Source of the DNA: JBMZCV01 sp049613665
GTDB lineage: Bacteria > Bacteroidota > Bacteroidia > Chitinophagales > UBA2359
Reading direction: 5' to 3'
DNA length: 23,162 nucleotides
NCBI GenBank assembly: GCA_049613665.1
Contig: JBMZCV010000071.1
Location: 1 to 23,162, forward strand
In this document: positions 20,256 through 23,162 of the stretch, piece after piece
Layout of the letters: each line of letters begins with the position of its first letter
Numbering within the stretch: position 1 is the first letter of the stretch
Notes under the pieces: generated by a model
The model's input: only the letters and a program-made list of their open reading frames with translations
Databases searched by the model: none
Told to the model about the DNA's origin: nothing
Translations under genes and position numbers: made by a program

Positions 20256-23147
20256 CTAAACCTCACTATAAGCCTCAACAGGCGGGCAAGTACAAATCAA
20301 ATTCCGATCGCCATAAGTATTATCGACTCTCGCCACACTCGGCCAAAACTTATTGTCTCGCAAATAAGGCAAAGGAAAAGCCGCTTGCTCACGTTCATAA
20401 CTAAAAGGCCAATCATTTTGCATCAGCATCGCTAAAGTGTGCGGAGCGTTTGTCAAAACATTATTTTTGTTATCTGAAATGCCCAATTCCACATCTCGAA
20501 TCTCTTGCCGTATCGAAATCATGGCTGCTATAAAACGCTCAATTTCCGCCAAATCTTCACTTTCAGTCGGCTCAATCATCATTGTGCCAGCCACAGGAAA
20601 CGACATGGTAGGAGCATGAAAACCATAATCCATCAAACGTTTGGCCACATCTGTCACATCAATTCCGAAAGCACGTTTGAACGGCCGAAAATCAAGTATC
20701 AACTCATGAGCAACACGTCCATTTTCGCCTACATACAACACATCGTAGTATTTTTCTAAACGACTTTTGATATAGTTGGCGTTCAAAATCGCATATTCAG
20801 ATGCTTTTTTCAAACCTTCATTTCCCAACAATTTGATATAAGCATAAGAAATCAGCAAAATACTCGCACTACTCCACGCTGCCGAAGAAACCGCACTAAT
20901 AGCTTTATCAGACTTTTTTGCTGCAAAAATATGAGTAGGCAAAAATTCGGCTAAATGTGCCGCTACGCAAATCGGCCCCATGCCAGGCCCGCCACCGCCG
21001 TGTGGAATACTGAAAGTTTTGTGCAAATTGAGGTGGCAAACATCTGCTCCAATCGTAGCTGGACTCGTCAAACCTACTTGTGCATTCATGTTCGCACCAT
21101 CCATATACACTTGGCCGCCATGCTGATGTATGGTTTCGCAAATTTCTTTTATCGGTTCTTCAAAAACGCCATGTGTCGAAGGGTAAGTAATCATTAAAGC
21201 CGCTAAATTTTCGCTATGTTTTTCGGCTTTCGCTTTCAAATCAACGACATCAATATTACCATTTTTATCGCATTTCACCACAATCACTTTCATGCCAGCC
21301 ATTACTGCACTAGCAGGATTTGTGCCATGAGCCGACGAAGGAATAATTGCAATATTTCGATGTGCATTGCCTTGTGCCAAATGAAAAGCACGAATAACCA
21401 TCAAACCAGTATATTCACCTTGAGCTCCAGAATTGGGCTGCAAAGAGCAAGCATCAAACCCTGTAATATCGCATAAATGCTGTTCCAATTCCGTAAAAAT
21501 TTGCTGATAGCCAGCCGCTTGTTCCATTGGCACAAAAGGATGAATTTGGCTAAAAGATTCGTAGCTCAAAGGCATCAATTGCGTTGTTGCATTGAGTTTC
21601 ATGGTGCAAGAACCGAGCGGAATCATAGAGTTTGCCAACGACAAATCACGATTTTCTAGCTTTTTCAAATACCTTAGCATTTGCGTTTCAGAGCGATGTG
21701 TATTGAAAGTTGGATGTTGCAAAAATGGACTTTTTCGCTTCAAATTTTCATCAATTACATCGCTAAAAATTTCAGTCGCTATCGAAATTTCATCAGTATA
21801 AACATCAACGGCTTCTGCGAAAATCTGAACAATGCGTTTTACATCTTCTATGGTGCAAGTTTCGTCTAACGAAATACCTATCAAATCGCTATCTTCAAAA
21901 TATCTGAAATTCACTTCATCAAAATCTGCTACTCGCCTTACACGCAAACCAGAAGTCGTTGTATGTTTTCGCAAATCAATCAAAAGTGTATCGAAAAACT
22001 GCTCATTGACTTGCTTGTAACCCAATTTTGTGAGTTGTTCGTGTAGCAAAGTCGTCAGATTTTGAATGTTTTGTGCAATATTCGTTAGGCCAGCAGCACC
22101 ATGATACACCGCATAAGCACCTGCAATAATCGCTAACAAAGCTTGTGCTGTGCAAATATTAGAGGTTGCTTTTCCTCTTTTAATGTGTTGTTCTCTTGTT
22201 TGGAGAGCCATACGATAAGCTGGCTCACCATTTTTGTCGAGCGAAATGCCGATAACACGGCCTGGAATTTCTCTAATATATTTGTCGCTAGTCGCAAAAT
22301 AAGCAGCATGAGGGCCGCCATAAGCCATAGGCACGCCAAAGCGTTGAGTAGTACCAATCGCAATATCAGCTCCCCAAGCGGCAGGCTCTTTCAAAAGGCA
22401 AAGGCTCATTAAATCGGCAGCCGCTATTACAAAAACATCGGCTTGATGAGCAGCATGTGCCAACTCTTCATAATCATAAATCGCTCCTTCGGCAGTAGGA
22501 TATTGCAAAAGACAGCCAAATGTATTGTCATCGAAAGTAAAATTTTGGTGAGCAGTTATTTCTAGTTGAATGCCAAGCGGTTCGGCACGAGTTTTTAAAA
22601 CGTCAATAGTGGTAGGTAGGCAATTTTCGGAAAGGAGAAAACGAGTAGCAGGATTTTTTTTCTTTCGCTTATTTTTTATTCTATAAGTCATCAGCATGGC
22701 TTCGGCGGCGGCAGTACCTTCATCTAGCAGCGAAGCATTGGCGATTTCCATGCCTGTAAGGTCTGAAACCATCGTTTGAAAATTGAGCAAAGCTTCCAAT
22801 CTTCCTTGAGCAATTTCGGCCTGATAAGGCGTATATTGTGTGTACCAAGAAGGATTTTCAAAGATATTTCGCTGAACAACACTTGGCATAATTGTGCCGT
22901 AGTAGCCCAAACCGATATAAGAACGCCACAATTGATTTTTGTTGGCAATCTTTTTGATGTCTTTCAAATATTCAAACTCGCTTTTGGCAGGCAAAGCAGG
23001 CAGCTCTTTTTTTAGCCTAATACTTGCAGGCACAGTTTGCTCAATGAGTTGTTCGATACTAGACAGTTGTAGTTCGTCCAACATTTTTTGGGTTTCAATA
23101 GCGTTTGGGCCGATATGGCGATGCAGAAATTGAGTATTCACTTGCAT
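20256..23147 (-). CDS. gcvP: Glycine dehydrogenase (decarboxylating), P-protein of the glycine cleavage system
   Basis: 963 residues, the full length of the fused bacterial P-protein (E. coli about 957). It starts MQVNTQFLHRHIGPN, the usual HIGP start of GcvP. The N-terminal half holds IGLGYYGTIMPSVVQRNI and the PYQAEIAQGRLEALLNFQTM segment. The catalytic half contains the PLP-binding Lys710 in NLHKTFSIPHGGGGPGMGP. It decarboxylates glycine with PLP and passes the aminomethyl group to the lipoyl arm of the H-protein; with T- and L-proteins it yields methylene-THF, CO2, ammonia and NADH. No gcvT or gcvH gene is in the window, which is common in Bacteroidota. Only 15 nt of upstream sequence is visible, so its promoter is outside. 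The higher G+C of its coding sequence than its neighbours probably reflects conservation rather than transfer. Confidence 0.98.
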   Translation of the reverse strand: MQVNTQFLHRHIGPNAIETQKMLDELQLSSIEQLIEQTVPASIRLKKELPALPAKSEFEYLKDIKKIANKNQLWRSYIGLGYYGTIMPSVVQRNIFENPSWYTQYTPYQAEIAQGRLEALLNFQTMVSDLTGMEIANASLLDEGTAAAEAMLMTYRIKNKRKKKNPATRFLLSENCLPTTIDVLKTRAEPLGIQLEITAHQNFTFDDNTFGCLLQYPTAEGAIYDYEELAHAAHQADVFVIAAADLMSLCLLKEPAAWGADIAIGTTQRFGVPMAYGGPHAAYFATSDKYIREIPGRVIGISLDKNGEPAYRMALQTREQHIKRGKATSNICTAQALLAIIAGAYAVYHGAAGLTNIAQNIQNLTTLLHEQLTKLGYKQVNEQFFDTLLIDLRKHTTTSGLRVRRVADFDEVNFRYFEDSDLIGISLDETCTIEDVKRIVQIFAEAVDVYTDEISIATEIFSDVIDENLKRKSPFLQHPTFNTHRSETQMLRYLKKLENRDLSLANSMIPLGSCTMKLNATTQLMPLSYESFSQIHPFVPMEQAAGYQQIFTELEQHLCDITGFDACSLQPNSGAQGEYTGLMVIRAFHLAQGNAHRNIAIIPSSAHGTNPASAVMAGMKVIVVKCDKNGNIDVVDLKAKAEKHSENLAALMITYPSTHGVFEEPIKEICETIHQHGGQVYMDGANMNAQVGLTSPATIGADVCHLNLHKTFSIPHGGGGPGMGPICVAAHLAEFLPTHIFAAKKSDKAISAVSSAAWSSASILLISYAYIKLLGNEGLKKASEYAILNANYIKSRLEKYYDVLYVGENGRVAHELILDFRPFKRAFGIDVTDVAKRLMDYGFHAPTMSFPVAGTMMIEPTESEDLAEIERFIAAMISIRQEIRDVELGISDNKNNVLTNAPHTLAMLMQNDWPFSYEREQAAFPLPYLRDNKFWPSVARVDNTYGDRNLICTCPPVEAYSEV

Positions 23148-23162
23148 TATTTTTTTGTGATA

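Noticed and set aside
1..23162. CRISPR arrays, tRNA or rRNA genes
   Set aside because: No regularly spaced repeats with unique spacers and no tRNA- or rRNA-like conserved segments were seen on either strand.

Overview
The window is a low-G+C chromosomal stretch of a Bacteroidota bacterium, most likely a free-living Cytophagales-type organism. This rests on a SusC-like TonB-dependent receptor with a carboxypeptidase-regulatory N-domain, signal peptides ending in A-Q, promoters matching the Bacteroidota consensus (TTG, about 19-20 nt, TAnnTTTG), A-rich rather than Shine-Dalgarno leaders, and family types common in that phylum. The genus cannot be read from the sequence. No rRNA, tRNA, CRISPR array, transposase or phage gene is visible; mobile DNA appears only as small non-coding repeats.

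Layout. 1-763: SAM methyltransferase (-). 764-1550: a long regulatory region with a TPP riboswitch, two tandem copies of a ~103-bp repeat, and hairpins just before the receptor gene. 1551-4016: TonB-dependent receptor (+), by riboswitch context a probable thiamin/thiamin-precursor importer. 4347-7429: four-gene minus-strand cluster (coiled-coil protein, coiled-coil/roadblock-like protein, Rab-like small GTPase, degenerate PAS-histidine-kinase-like protein). 8200-11050: an FAD/2Fe-2S reductase (-) and a cytochrome P450 (+), divergently transcribed from back-to-back promoters that share one palindrome. 11390-12862: membrane-anchored protein with five helix-hairpin-helix modules. 13406-15145: YcbB/LdtD-like L,D-transpeptidase. 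15630-16100: Bcp/PrxQ peroxiredoxin. 16417-16983: GNAT acetyltransferase. 17108-17977: DUF4349 membrane protein. 18512-19057 and 19291-20103: two unrecognised proteins. 20256-23147: glycine dehydrogenase GcvP (-), complete with only 15 nt of leader in the window.

The most interesting content is (i) the small-GTPase cluster, whose parts (sensor-kinase-like protein, roadblock-like protein, small GTPase) recall Streptomyces conservons or MglA/MglB modules but in a Bacteroidota version with a degenerate kinase; (ii) the P450/reductase pair, in which the reductase carries its own ferredoxin domain and shares a palindromic promoter core with the P450; (iii) a TPP riboswitch separated from its presumed target by about 425 nt that includes two repeat copies; and (iv) at least three families of small non-coding repeats, including a ~181-bp foldback MITE whose copy at 16183-16364 has a perfect 6-bp target duplication and sits inside a copy of another repeat.
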